64,000 bases of DNA from Aliishimia sp963922415 (GCA_963922415.1 CAWUIP010000001.1:1-64000), one strand, 5' to 3'; shown: positions 43,532 to 52,717, counted from the stretch's first letter. Notes: generated by a model from the sequence alone, not told the origin. Numbers and translations are program-made.

Positions 43532-45861
43532 TCCGCTGGCTCGCCTTTTGCTGCGTCAGCCTACTCGTCTGGAGTCTTGGCTGGGTTGGGCCGCTCGCTG
43601 CGCAGCAGGATGTTGTCGCCGCTCCGGACTATGCGACGTGGGAGAGTGTCGCGCGGCGCGCTGAGGCGGCGGTGGATGCTGGCACTGATACAAATGCCGT
43701 CTTTTCGACCTTGCGTGGGCGCATTGTCGGCTTTCGCACCACGTTCGAAGCGGCACAGTCCACGAATGCCGAACGCATTGCGACACTAAGGGCGCAGATC
43801 ACAGCGTTAGGGGTCCTGCCAGCCGAAGGTGAAACCGAAGCGCCGGACATTGCCGCACGGCGCGCACAATTGAACGCGCGGCTATCTGAGCTTCAAGCCC
43901 CTGGGCAAGCCGCGCAAGAAGCCTTCACGCGGGCCGATGGGCTGATCGGTGAAATTGACCAGATCTTGCGGGGCCGACAAACAGAGCGGTTGTTGTCGCT
44001 GGGTCCCACGCCCATCAACCCAGTGCTTTGGCCCGAGGCTTTGGAGCAATTGGGCGAAAGTCTCACGGACATCTCCGGAGAGCGGCGCGTTTTCAACAAT
44101 CAAAGCCTTTTGTTGGCAGCACGCGCCAATCTCCCGCTTGTTGTTTTGCTTTTGGCCATCAGCATCGTCCTGCTGACCCGTGGACGCGGGTGGGCTGCTT
44201 GGGGCGGCGAGCAATTGCGCAAGTTGGGCGGACGCGGGCGCGGCGTTTGGGGCTTTGTCATTTCGCTCTTGCGGATTGCCCTGCCATTATTGGGGATCTA
44301 CGCCTTTACCGAGGCACTCTTTGCGACGGGCCTAGTTGGCTTGCGCGGAACCGAAATCTTGGAGGTTCTGCCAATTTGGGGCGCGATTTTCCTGAGTTTT
44401 CGCTGGCTCGCGGAGCGGCTCTTTTCGCGCAACGACGATGACGCGATCTTTTCGTTGCCGGCCGAACGACGCACGGAAGCACGGTTTTACATCACGACAT
44501 TGGCTTTGGTGTCGGTCTTGCGCGGTTTTCTCGAACTTCTGTTTGGAGTTTCCGAGTTTACCGAAGGGTCGCGGGCGGTTTTAACGTTCCCAATCGTCGT
44601 TGTTGTTGGGTTGATCCTGTTTCGCTTGGGGCAAATCTTGCGGCGTCAAGATATGGCAAGCGCGGACCCAGACGCACCGCAACCCGCCGCGCAGAGCTTT
44701 TCGCGCATCGTGCGGCTGTTGGGGCGCGCAACGCAGGTCGTCGCGGTCGTAGCGCCGGTCTTGTCTGGAATTGGGTACGCGACGGCTGGGACTGCGCTTT
44801 TGAACCCATGGGTGCTGAGCCTTGCTCTTTTGGGGCTCGTTTTGGTGCTCCAGCGTTTCGCTGCGGATCTCTACGGATGGATCTCTGGCCGCACTGTCGA
44901 AGAGGCGCGCGACAGTCTTGTTGCGATGCTTTCGACGTTTTTACTGTTACTCGGCGCAGTGCCGCTGTTGGCGTTGGCCTGGGGCGCGCGCGTTACGGAT
45001 CTGGCCGATCTGTGGGCCACCTTCTTGCGCGGTTTCACTGTGGGCGAAACAACGATCTCTCCGACCAACTTTGTTATCTTTGCGGTAGTTTTCGCCGCGG
45101 GCTACACGCTAACACGTCTGTTGCAGGGCGCGCTGAAAACATCTGTTCTGCCCAAAACTGGTATCGATCCTGGCGGCCAAACGGCACTCGTCTCTGGCGT
45201 CGGCTATGTCGGGATATTCCTTGCAGGTCTGATCGCCATTACGACGGCCGGGATCGATCTTAGCTCTGTCGCGCTTGTCGCAGGGGCCTTGTCTGTTGGA
45301 ATTGGTTTTGGCCTTCAGAACATTGTTTCGAACTTTGTGTCGGGCATTATATTGCTGATTGAGCGCCCAATTTCTGAAGGTGATTGGATTGAGGTTGGCG
45401 GGCAGCACGGCTACGTCAAAAACATCTCTGTTCGCTCGACCCGGATCGAGACGTTTGATCGCTCGGATGTGATCGTGCCGAATGCGGATCTGGTCAGTGG
45501 GACGGTTACGAACTACACGCGCGGCAATACGGTGGGTCGGGTGATCATTCCTGTCGGTGTGGCCTACGGGACGGATACGCGAAAGGTGGAAGCTCTGTTG
45601 CGCGAAGTCGCCGAAAGCCACCCGATGGTGCTCATGAACCCAAAGCCGTCGGTCGTGTTTCAGAACTTCGGCGCGTCCAGTTTGGATTTTGAGATCCGCG
45701 CGATCCTCCGCGATGTGAATTGGATGCTGACGGTGAAGTCCGAAATGAACCATAAGATCGCGCAGCGCTTTGCCGAAGAGGGCATAGAGATCCCGTTCCC
45801 GCAGCAAGATGTCTGGCTGCGCAATCCCGAAACTCTGCCCGGCGGGGGCGAGACCAGCTAG
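43528..45861 (+). CDS. MscS-family mechanosensitive channel with DUF3772 domain
   Basis: 777 aa. A signal peptide (LAFCCVSLLVWSLGWVGPLAAQQ) leads into a coiled, DUF3772-type periplasmic region to about residue 195. About nine membrane segments follow. The MscS core is GIDLSSVALVAGALSVGIGFGLQNIVSNFVSG, the pore helix, then GDWIEVGGQHGYVKNISVRSTRIETFDRSDVIVPNADLVSGTVTNYT, the cytoplasmic beta domain. It relieves osmotic downshock. It is co-translated with cysK. Confidence 0.93.
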   Translation: MIRWLAFCCVSLLVWSLGWVGPLAAQQDVVAAPDYATWESVARRAEAAVDAGTDTNAVFSTLRGRIVGFRTTFEAAQSTNAERIATLRAQITALGVLPAEGETEAPDIAARRAQLNARLSELQAPGQAAQEAFTRADGLIGEIDQILRGRQTERLLSLGPTPINPVLWPEALEQLGESLTDISGERRVFNNQSLLLAARANLPLVVLLLAISIVLLTRGRGWAAWGGEQLRKLGGRGRGVWGFVISLLRIALPLLGIYAFTEALFATGLVGLRGTEILEVLPIWGAIFLSFRWLAERLFSRNDDDAIFSLPAERRTEARFYITTLALVSVLRGFLELLFGVSEFTEGSRAVLTFPIVVVVGLILFRLGQILRRQDMASADPDAPQPAAQSFSRIVRLLGRATQVVAVVAPVLSGIGYATAGTALLNPWVLSLALLGLVLVLQRFAADLYGWISGRTVEEARDSLVAMLSTFLLLLGAVPLLALAWGARVTDLADLWATFLRGFTVGETTISPTNFVIFAVVFAAGYTLTRLLQGALKTSVLPKTGIDPGGQTALVSGVGYVGIFLAGLIAITTAGIDLSSVALVAGALSVGIGFGLQNIVSNFVSGIILLIERPISEGDWIEVGGQHGYVKNISVRSTRIETFDRSDVIVPNADLVSGTVTNYTRGNTVGRVIIPVGVAYGTDTRKVEALLREVAESHPMVLMNPKPSVVFQNFGASSLDFEIRAILRDVNWMLTVKSEMNHKIAQRFAEEGIEIPFPQQDVWLRNPETLPGGGETS

Positions 45862-45923
45862 CGGGTTGTCCAGCGTAGTTTTGCGCTTGCAAACCCTATC
45901 GCTGCCCCTCTATACCCGCCGGT

Positions 45924-46013
45924 GGACAGGTGGCCGAGTGGTCGAAGGCGCGCGCCTGGAAAGTGCGTAGGCGGGAGACCGTCTCGAGGGTTCGAATCCC
46001 TTCCTGTCCGCCA
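45924..46013 (+). tRNA. tRNA-Ser(GGA)
   Basis: A 90-nt cloverleaf with a long variable arm typical of class II tRNA. It begins GGACAGGTGGCCGAGTGG, its anticodon loop is CTGGAAA with GGA at 45958-45960, the T arm is GGTTCGAATCC and CCA is encoded (46011-46013). An accessory recombinase module starts 180 bp downstream. Confidence 0.96.
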
Positions 46014-46193
46014 CCATTCAAGCTATTGCTATTGAACGTAAATTAGCTTCCAAAAGGAGTCGCGATTCCGGGCGCTTGCACAGGCGCTTGATCACCAGAT
46101 ATTTGATATTAAAGGAAAAATCGCCTGCAAAAGGTGCCAAGTCTCTGTTTGCAATTGCGGCGGAGAGAGTTTGCGGCGTTCCGAGAAGCAAAG

Positions 46194-47825
46194 TTATTGG
46201 TTTTCGAGCATTTTTCGCTGTTCGAACCAAACGATCGGGAAGCCCGTTTTGAGGAGGTAGTCCGTGGTCAGATTGATCGGCTGGTTTCCCGACGCAACAA
46301 GGTCTAGGATTTCTGGCGACAGCATCGCCAGATTGACCAGAGAATGAACACGTGGCGCAGGGATCCGCTCTTCGGCGGCAATGTCTACAGGCGACGTGCC
46401 GTCTATGATCATCGCCAACCAGCGTCGCGCCGTCACGATGTTTTGCACCAGGGTTCGATCGATCTCGGGTGGTGCGTCGCCGAGATGTAGTTTGAGCTCC
46501 ACACCGCGTCGGCGCATCTGGAAGGAGGATGAAATCGTCAACGCCCCAGGGGCGATGCGCTCTGGCTTACGGTTCAGCAGTCTGGCAACCTCTTCCCTGT
46601 CCAGCGCGGTGGTCACTGAACCTTGTTCCAGGTCCACACGATGCACCAACAAATGAAGTGATGCAGCGTCCCGTGTTTCCGAGAGTCGGCTTTGCACCTG
46701 CACCATGTCTGCGGCGGATGCCGTCGGGACGAGCATTAAGGCCACCGTCGGTTTGCTTAGGTGAGTCTGAACCAGTTCAGCGATCAGGTTTTCCAGCTGC
46801 TCTGCCGGGAGCCGCCAGGCATCGGGATGCCTGGATCTGCGATCCACAACCAGGCGGCGGGAGATGTAGTACCTCAACCGCTTGCCATTCTTGCGGCTGT
46901 GGCTAGGGGTGAGCCGATCGCCAGTCTCGTCAAAGAGTTTTCCAGCAAGAGCGGATTGGTGACTCAGTTGTTTGCTGCCACGTTCCCTGGCAGCCCCCGT
47001 TACAAGCAGCTTCTGGATCTCCTCCCAGGTTTCCGGCTCGATGATTGCAGGATGCTGGCCGTCATACACCTTGTCTTTGTGCCGGATGCGGCCTGCGTAG
47101 ATTGGATTGGTCAGGATCGCATAGATATGGCCGCGCGTGAACGGTTTGCCGCCCTTGGAGCATCCATTTGAGCCATTGACCATCCTTGTCCGTAGCCCAA
47201 GTCGGTTGGCGCATTCCGCTACCTTGCGGACAGTTTTTTTCTGTCGATAGAGGTCGTAGATCGTTCGGATTGTTGCCGCCTCAGCGTCTTCAATGGCCAA
47301 AGTTCTACCGACTGCTTTGTACCCAAGCGGGACGTTGCCGCCCATCCATAGACCCTTCTTCTTCGAGGCCGCGATTTTGTCGCGGATTCGTTCCGCGGTC
47401 ACTTCGCGTTCGAATTGAGCAAAGGAGAGCAGCATGTTCAGCGTCAGCCGTCCCATGCTCGTGGCGGTGTTGAACGACTGGGTGACAGACACGAAGCAAG
47501 TCCCAGCCGCATCCAGCACGTCGACGATCTTTGCGAAGTCAGACAGGGACCTTGTTAGCCGATCGATCTTGTAGACAACAATCTGGTCAACCCGTTTCTC
47601 CTTGATCGCTTGCATCAACCGTTTCAACGCTGGCCGATCCATATGCCCGCCCGATATGCCACCATCGTCATACCGATCGGGCAGCAACTCCCAACCCTCA
47701 TGCTTCTGGCTGGCGATATAGGCCTCGCAGGCCTCTCTTTGGGCATCGAGGGAATTGAAGTCCTGTTCCAATCCCTCCTCGGTGCTCTTGCGGGTATAGA
47801 AAGCGCAGCGGATGCGTCGCATCAT
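46194..47825 (-). CDS. Large serine recombinase
   Basis: 543 aa from the ATG at 47825. The resolvase domain has the nucleophile Ser in CAFYTRKSTEEG, then YDDGGISGGHMDRPALKRL, VYKIDRLTRSLSDFA and FEREVTAERIRDKIAASKKKG. The recombinase domain follows (RGHIYAILTNPIYAGRIRHKDKVYDGQHPAIIEPETWE). The usual zinc-ribbon cysteines are not visible in LAGKLFDETGDRLTPSHS, as often in this alphaproteobacterial branch. The C-terminal third is a helical region. It integrates or excises DNA. Its start overlaps the DUF2924 stop. Confidence 0.93.
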   Translation of the reverse strand: MMRRIRCAFYTRKSTEEGLEQDFNSLDAQREACEAYIASQKHEGWELLPDRYDDGGISGGHMDRPALKRLMQAIKEKRVDQIVVYKIDRLTRSLSDFAKIVDVLDAAGTCFVSVTQSFNTATSMGRLTLNMLLSFAQFEREVTAERIRDKIAASKKKGLWMGGNVPLGYKAVGRTLAIEDAEAATIRTIYDLYRQKKTVRKVAECANRLGLRTRMVNGSNGCSKGGKPFTRGHIYAILTNPIYAGRIRHKDKVYDGQHPAIIEPETWEEIQKLLVTGAARERGSKQLSHQSALAGKLFDETGDRLTPSHSRKNGKRLRYYISRRLVVDRRSRHPDAWRLPAEQLENLIAELVQTHLSKPTVALMLVPTASAADMVQVQSRLSETRDAASLHLLVHRVDLEQGSVTTALDREEVARLLNRKPERIAPGALTISSSFQMRRRGVELKLHLGDAPPEIDRTLVQNIVTARRWLAMIIDGTSPVDIAAEERIPAPRVHSLVNLAMLSPEILDLVASGNQPINLTTDYLLKTGFPIVWFEQRKMLENQ

Positions 47826-48235
47826 TCGACCCCGAAGAAGCGAGGCCCGGACCAACGGGCCCCTGTGATGTGCCGCGCGATGGCTGACAACGACCGCCAG
47901 GACCTACCGTCCATAACATATCCATCTTCTGTCACCTCGACCTGGTAGCTGCGCCCATTCCACTCCCGCACCAGGTGCGATCCCGGCTTGGCGACCAAAG
48001 GCACCGATTTGCCCGCGGCGATCTGCTTTAACCGGCGCTCTGTTTTGGCGGAGACGCCGCCGAACAACCGTGTTTGCAGCTCCCAGATCAGCACTTTCTT
48101 CATGAAGGGTTGCGAGAGATGCTTGGGTGGCGATCGTCGAAAGGCCGCGCGCCATCGCTCGAGGCAGGCGGATCGGTCAAATCTCTCGATCTCGGCAATC
48201 TGGTCGGAAAGGTCTTTGGGGTCCCTAGACGTCAT
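47822..48235 (-). CDS. DUF2924 protein
   Basis: 137 aa. KRRLKQIAAGKS-type helix (RRLKQIAAGKSVPL), then LVREWNGRSYQVEVTEDGYVMDGRSWRSLSAIARHITGARWSGPRFFG, the DUF2924 motif with its small beta domain. It is repeatedly found directly upstream of recombinases, as here, and is coupled to it by a 4-nt overlap. It may be a DNA-binding partner of the recombinase (inference). Confidence 0.88.
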   Translation of the reverse strand: MTSRDPKDLSDQIAEIERFDRSACLERWRAAFRRSPPKHLSQPFMKKVLIWELQTRLFGGVSAKTERRLKQIAAGKSVPLVAKPGSHLVREWNGRSYQVEVTEDGYVMDGRSWRSLSAIARHITGARWSGPRFFGVE

Positions 48236-48498
48236 TGCTTTGCCCCGGGCCCAACAATGCGGTAGACCGATCCCTTGTCGCTGTCCCGGCGTTCGATCTC
48301 AGCCCCAGCCTTGCGCAATCGCGATATGGCCGCCCGCGCCGTATGCGGCTGCCAGCCAAGGGCGTTCCGGATCTGAGCAAGCGTCGCCCCGGATTTGCGG
48401 GCCAGCAGCTTGCGAAGCTGGGTTTCGCGGGTTTGTTTGGGTTTGGGTTTGGGTTTCGACCGCTTAGTTGCAGTTCCAGTTTTGGCCTCATGTGTCAT
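48232..48498 (-). CDS. DUF3489 winged-helix protein
   Basis: 88 aa from the ATG at 48498. A Lys/Pro-rich N-terminus (KPKPKPK) leads to ETQLRKLLARKSGATLAQIRNALGWQPHTARAAISRLRKAGAEIERRDSDKGSVYRIV, a DUF3489 winged helix with recognition helix HTARAAISRLR. It probably binds DNA. Its stop overlaps the DUF2924 start by 4 nt, so three genes form one operon. Confidence 0.87.
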   Translation of the reverse strand: MTHEAKTGTATKRSKPKPKPKQTRETQLRKLLARKSGATLAQIRNALGWQPHTARAAISRLRKAGAEIERRDSDKGSVYRIVGPGAKQ

Positions 48499-48617
48499 TG
48501 TCTTCTCCACTCTAGGGGTGCCGGCCAATCCAGCGCCCTGTACCGAGTGGAGCCCGGACATTCCGGGCGGCGACACAGCGCCAACACTACCGCTTCGCGT
48601 GGCCAAAAAGTCCAGCG

Positions 48618-48827
48618 CTATCTGGCGCCATCCAGGATCCTCTCGATATCGATCAGGATTTGGCGAGAACGCGTCAGATGCCGGTCAATTTCGGCCGCGA
48701 TCGTCGTCAGGCCCGAGGCCGACGACCCCTGCCTCTGGCCCTCAATCGCCAAGCTCACCGCGTCTTCAAGGACACCCGTCAGCGCGGCGAACCGTCCTCC
48801 AAGCGTATCATTGTCTGTGTCGTCCAT
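48618..48827 (-). CDS. Small helical protein of unknown function
   Basis: 69 aa from the ATG at 48827. The sequence, LGGRFAALTGVLEDAVSLAIEGQRQGS then IAAEIDRHLTRSRQILIDIERIL, predicts two amphipathic helices. I do not recognise a family. It is on the same strand as, and 120 bp upstream of, the DUF3489 gene, in the recombinase island. Coding status is likely but less certain than for its neighbours. Confidence 0.55.
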   Translation of the reverse strand: MDDTDNDTLGGRFAALTGVLEDAVSLAIEGQRQGSSASGLTTIAAEIDRHLTRSRQILIDIERILDGAR

Positions 48828-49235
48828 GCCAACACACAGGCTTGCCGCGGCACTGAAGTCCAGTAACCGCTGAAAGGGCGGTCTCTGCAGGCGCGAATGC
48901 TGCAGTTGGCAACCACAACAGCAGACATTCAAGTGCTGCCAAACAGCGCCGACTAGCGCGGAAGCCGCATAAGCACGCTTATGTTTATTCCCTTTCTCTA
49001 CTTGGGATAAAGGAGCGACCGTCTCTGCGTGTGGCGGCAGTCAGATAACAAGATACCGGGTGATTTCCCGTGGAGCGCGCGAGTTAACTCGGTCGAACAA
49101 ACGCAAGCAAGTACCTTGTCCCGAACACCTGGCAAAAAAGCTCTTGCAATGACATCAGTGTCATGACATCCATGACATGACACTGATGTCATGCCGCGAT
49201 AGAAGCCAAAGAGCCTTGCGGACTGGGAGGGACAA
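48828..49235. other. 408-bp non-coding junction before lacI
   Basis: No gene is supported. The left part contains a short CATAAG/CTTATG repeat (about 48972-48987) and the right part a large inverted repeat (49149-49192). A ribosome site (gggaggga) sits at the lacI GTG. The change from minus-strand accessory genes to the plus-strand sugar operon occurs here, so one element border may lie in this stretch. Confidence 0.6.
49149..49192. promoter_or_regulatory. 17-bp perfect inverted repeat, candidate LacI operator
   Basis: ATGACATCAGTGTCATG (49149-49165) is repeated inverted at 49176-49192, with a 10-bp spacer. Each arm is itself close to palindromic (TGACA-N4-TGTCA). It ends 43 bp before the lacI GTG. 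It fits two operator half-pairs for the LacI regulator; a strong RNA hairpin is the other reading. Confidence 0.6.
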
Positions 49236-50303
49236 GTGCCGACAATATACGATGTTGCGAAGCGCGCGGGCGTTTCGCCGAAAACTGTAAGTCGTGCAAT
49301 AAATGGCGATGCTCCAGTTGCAGAGGCAACTCGTGAAGCGATCGCTTTGGCTATCCGCGATCTTGACTACGTGCCTTCTCATGCAGCTCGATCCATGCGA
49401 TCTACAAAGACGGGTCTTGTTGGGATGATCACAGGCGCAGTGAGCGGTGCCAGCGACGCGTCGGCACCCGGTGGCTTGCCCGACTTGCTCATTGTTCAGA
49501 CGGCTCAATCACGGCTTGAGCAGTCTGGTAAAGCGCTCTTTATCGCAGATTCTGGCGGCAGCTCGCAGCGCGTGCCCGAGCTTATCATGCGATTTCAGGC
49601 GCACCGGGTTGAAGGCATGCTCTTCGTAGCCGAACAGCACAAGCGCCTTGTGGACCCTCTTCCCTGGAGTGACACCAAGAAGGTGTTGGTGAACTGCTTT
49701 GACGATGAGGGCACGCCGGCAGTGCTGCCCGACGATGAGGGCGGTCAATTCGATCTCGTGGAGGCAGTCCTTGCGAAGGGGCACAAGCGCATTGCGTTCC
49801 TCACGCTCGCAGACGGACTTCCCGCGACCCAATTGCGAATGAGGGGATATCAAAATGCACTCACAAAAGCTGGGGTTGCTTTTGACCCGGACCTGGTTTT
49901 GCCAGCAGACCTTATGGGGGATGCTGCAGAGCATGAACTCATTGCCGATGCGCTGGATAAGTTCTTCGCACTTCCATCGCCGCCCACTGCCATTTGCTGT
50001 GGTAACGACCGGCTGGCCGTCGCGGTTTACGGGGTTTTGAGGGCGCGGGGGATCACGATCCCGGACGATGTTTCGGTCGTAGGTTTTGACGATTATCGGG
50101 TCATCTCTGAGACGCTCTACCCCAAGCTTACTACGGCAGAGCTGCCCTACGCTGCCATGGGGCAGAGGGCTGCAGAGATTCTGACAGAGATTCTCGAGGG
50201 GGCGGAGGCTCCCGCCGAAAAGATAACAGAACGCATAAAGGGCCGTGTTGTGGTGCGAGAATCTCTCGTGCCTCCGCCGGCTAACACGTCAACGAACCAC
50301 TAA
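49236..50303 (+). CDS. LacI-family transcriptional regulator
   Basis: 355 aa from a GTG at 49236 with gggaggga upstream. The HTH is TIYDVAKRAGVSPKTVSRAINGD followed by the hinge DYVPSHAARSMR. The periplasmic-binding-like effector domain covers residues about 65-345, ending VVRESLVPP. LacI regulators of transport operons respond to the imported sugar. It stands 14 bp before the sugar-binding protein gene and heads the operon, so it probably controls itself. Confidence 0.94.
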   Translation: MPTIYDVAKRAGVSPKTVSRAINGDAPVAEATREAIALAIRDLDYVPSHAARSMRSTKTGLVGMITGAVSGASDASAPGGLPDLLIVQTAQSRLEQSGKALFIADSGGSSQRVPELIMRFQAHRVEGMLFVAEQHKRLVDPLPWSDTKKVLVNCFDDEGTPAVLPDDEGGQFDLVEAVLAKGHKRIAFLTLADGLPATQLRMRGYQNALTKAGVAFDPDLVLPADLMGDAAEHELIADALDKFFALPSPPTAICCGNDRLAVAVYGVLRARGITIPDDVSVVGFDDYRVISETLYPKLTTAELPYAAMGQRAAEILTEILEGAEAPAEKITERIKGRVVVRESLVPPPANTSTNH

Positions 50304-50317
50304 GGGAGGAACTTCAA

Positions 50318-51577
50318 ATGACGTACAAGACTGGGCTTATTGCCCTTGCCGTTGCGGGGCTGGCGCATGGCGCAGCTGCGCAGACCGAGCTGAGCCTTTG
50401 GTACCACGGCGCAGGTAGCGCCAATGCGGAAGAGGCATTGGTCAACCAGATGGTGGAAGAGTTCAATGCCAGCCAGTCCGACTGGAAAGTGGTCATCGAA
50501 ACCTTCCCTCAGCTGGCCTACAACGATGCTGTTGGAGCAGCAGCACTGGCAGGCGAGCTGCCCGACATTCTCGACGTTGATGGTCCTGTAATGCCGAACT
50601 GGGCATGGGCTGGCTACATGCAGCCGCTGGGCATCGATGAAGCCAAGCTCGAAGGCTTCCTGCCTGGCCCCATCGGTCGCTGGCAGGGTGAGGTCTACTC
50701 CGTAGGGCTCTGGGACGCTGCTGTTGCTCTGACCACGCGTCGCTCCACGCTCGCAAAATACGACATCCGCGTGCCCACGATTGACGCGCCTTGGTCGCTT
50801 GACGAGTTCAACGCGGCTTTGGAAACGATCAAAGCGTCGGGCGACTTCGACTATCCTCTTGACCTCGGCACCGCTTGGACGGGCGAATGGTATCCTTACG
50901 CATTCTCCCCGCTTTTGCAGGGTTTTGGTGGCGATATTGTTGACCGTGACGGCTACCAAACCGCGGAAGGTGTATTGAACGGTGACGAAGCCATTGCGTT
51001 TGGCGAATGGTGGCAGAGCCTCTTCGCAAACGACTATGCTCCGGGCACGAGCCAAGACGCGGCGGACCGCGATACCGGCCTGCTTCAGGGCAAGTATGCC
51101 ATGTCGTGGAACGGCAACTGGGCCGCTTTGCCTGTCGTTGAAGCGTTTGGTGATGATGCACTGTTCCTGCCTGCGCCAGACTTCGGCAATGGTTCGACCA
51201 TCGGTGCTGCATCCTGGCAGTTCGGCATCTCCGGCACGTCTGAGAACCCCGACGGCGCCCGTGCGTTCATCGAGTACGCCCTTCAGGATCGTTGGATCAC
51301 CGCATTCTCCGATGGCACTGGCCTGATCCCTGCGACGGCAACCGCCGCTGCAGGCACAGCGAACTATGCACCAGGTGGTGCTCTGGAAATCTTCTACCAG
51401 CTTTCCGAAGCACAAGCTCTCGTGCGTCCTGTGACGCCTGGCTACATCGTGTCCGCTAAGGTCTTTGAAAAGGCTCTTGCCGATATCGCGAATGGCGCAG
51501 ACGTCGCTGATACGCTGGACGCAGCTGTGGATGAAATCAACGAGGACATTGAGCGTAACAGCGGATACGGCCACTAA
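50318..51577 (+). CDS. Carbohydrate ABC transporter substrate-binding protein
   Basis: 419 aa. The signal peptide is MTYKTGLIALAVAGLAHGAAAQ. The mature protein is a family 1 binding protein: ELSLWYHGAGSANAEEALVNQMVEEFNASQ, IPDILDVDGP-like PDILDVDGPVMPNWAWAGY and LLQGKYAMSWNGNWAALP. It delivers sugar to the two permeases that follow. The ligand is unknown. A strong ribosome site (agggaggaac) precedes it. Confidence 0.93.
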   Translation: MTYKTGLIALAVAGLAHGAAAQTELSLWYHGAGSANAEEALVNQMVEEFNASQSDWKVVIETFPQLAYNDAVGAAALAGELPDILDVDGPVMPNWAWAGYMQPLGIDEAKLEGFLPGPIGRWQGEVYSVGLWDAAVALTTRRSTLAKYDIRVPTIDAPWSLDEFNAALETIKASGDFDYPLDLGTAWTGEWYPYAFSPLLQGFGGDIVDRDGYQTAEGVLNGDEAIAFGEWWQSLFANDYAPGTSQDAADRDTGLLQGKYAMSWNGNWAALPVVEAFGDDALFLPAPDFGNGSTIGAASWQFGISGTSENPDGARAFIEYALQDRWITAFSDGTGLIPATATAAAGTANYAPGGALEIFYQLSEAQALVRPVTPGYIVSAKVFEKALADIANGADVADTLDAAVDEINEDIERNSGYGH

Positions 51578-51592
51578 TCGTATCCTCCCAAG

Positions 51593-51616
51593 GCTGCCCG
51601 GGGTAGTTCGGGCGGC
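51593..51616 (+). terminator. Intercistronic hairpin after the binding-protein gene
   Basis: GCTGCCCG and CGGGCGGC form an 8-bp stem (one wobble) with an 8-nt loop, 15 nt after the stop and 30 nt before the permease. Such hairpins usually keep the binding-protein message more abundant than the permease message. Confidence 0.6.
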
Positions 51617-51646
51617 CGCTTTCCTTCATAAACACGGAGCGAGCCA

Positions 51647-52717
51647 ATGGCCTCCAAGCTCACGCAGTCAAATCGCGCTGGCGTCCTGATGGCGCTCCCT
51701 GGTGTGGTCTTGATTGCCACCTTTATCATTTTGCCATTCTTTTTGGCGTTCGCCTATTCGCTGACAAACCAACGGTTGGCGTCGCCGAACCCAACTGAAT
51801 ACGTCGGATTTGAGAATTACAGCGGCCTTCTGGGTCTGTCGGTCTTCACCCTTGAACCGGAGCGGGACGACGCTGGAAATGCTGTGATCGAAGACGGCGA
51901 AATCCAATACCCGCGACTGCGTACCTTCACACGCAACAATCCAGATTATCCGAATTTGCAGGGTAAGCGAGAGTGGTTCAGCTGGCAAAGCGGGGAGAGC
52001 CGCACGGTCGTTCTGGCCTCTGACGTTGTCTTTATGAAAGCCCTCGTCAACATCCTGATCTTTGTGTTGGTCGTGGCTCCGCTTCAGGCAGCGATTGCCT
52101 TGGGGCTTGCCTTAATGATCAACCAAAAGCTTCGCGGGATCAGCTTTTTCAGGGCCGTTTACTTTATGCCGGTGGTCGTCTCGATTGTTGTTGTTTCGCT
52201 TCTTTGGAAATTCATCTACTCTCCTGGCGATGGCCTTTTGAACAATGTTCTCGGATGGCTCACCTTCGGCCTCTTCGAACCGAGGGATTGGCTTGGCAAC
52301 ACATCCACAGCGCTTGGGTCGATTATTGCCATGTCTATCTGGCAAGGTGTTGGATTCCACATGGTGATCTGGCTGTCCGGTCTGCAAACCATATCGCCGA
52401 CGCTCTACGAAGCGGCCGAGATCGAGGGCTCCTCAAAGGTTCAGACGTTCCGCTATGTCACCTGGCCCGGACTTAGAAACACAGCCGTCCTCATCTTGAT
52501 CGTGATCACGATGCAGGCCTTTGCCCTTTATGCGCAAGTCGATGTGATGACCAGCGGTGGCCCGCTCGATAGCACTCAAGTGCTTGTCTACCAGGCGGTT
52601 GAACGTGGGTACGGCAAACAAGACATCTCGGGCGGCTCTGCGATTTCGGTGATCTTGTTCCTGATCGTTCTTTCCATCTCGCTCGTCCAACGTTGGCTCA
52701 CACGGGAGAAAAACTGA
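51647..52717 (+). CDS. Sugar ABC transporter permease (MalF/UgpA type)
   Basis: 356 aa with six main hydrophobic segments. The first segment is followed by an extra periplasmic insert of about 90 residues (ERDDAGNAVIEDGEIQYPRLRTF). The ATPase-contact EAA loop is YEAAEIEGSSKVQTFRYVTWPGLRN. It pairs with the second permease, whose ATG overlaps this stop by 1 nt. Confidence 0.93.
   Translation: MASKLTQSNRAGVLMALPGVVLIATFIILPFFLAFAYSLTNQRLASPNPTEYVGFENYSGLLGLSVFTLEPERDDAGNAVIEDGEIQYPRLRTFTRNNPDYPNLQGKREWFSWQSGESRTVVLASDVVFMKALVNILIFVLVVAPLQAAIALGLALMINQKLRGISFFRAVYFMPVVVSIVVVSLLWKFIYSPGDGLLNNVLGWLTFGLFEPRDWLGNTSTALGSIIAMSIWQGVGFHMVIWLSGLQTISPTLYEAAEIEGSSKVQTFRYVTWPGLRNTAVLILIVITMQAFALYAQVDVMTSGGPLDSTQVLVYQAVERGYGKQDISGGSAISVILFLIVLSISLVQRWLTREKN

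Larger units (their letters stand above)
46014..48827. mobile_element. Accessory serine-recombinase module next to tRNA-Ser
   Basis: An island of four minus-strand genes: recombinase, DUF2924, DUF3489 and a small ORF. The 180 bp between tRNA-Ser and the recombinase stop (46014-46193) is AT-richer than its surroundings and holds no gene. I looked for a repeat of the tRNA 3' end (GGTTCGAATCC) on the far side up to 49235 and found none, so attachment sites and outer limits are unknown. It may be a remnant of a larger element. Confidence 0.5.

Noticed and set aside
46014..49235. Attachment-site duplication of the tRNA-Ser 3' end
   Set aside because: No second copy of the T-arm/acceptor sequence was found to the right of the recombinase island; serine recombinases also do not usually target tRNA genes.
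50300..51574. 424-aa frame opposite the sugar-binding protein gene
   Set aside because: It is antisense to a clear binding protein with signal peptide and ribosome site; the open frame follows from codon bias.
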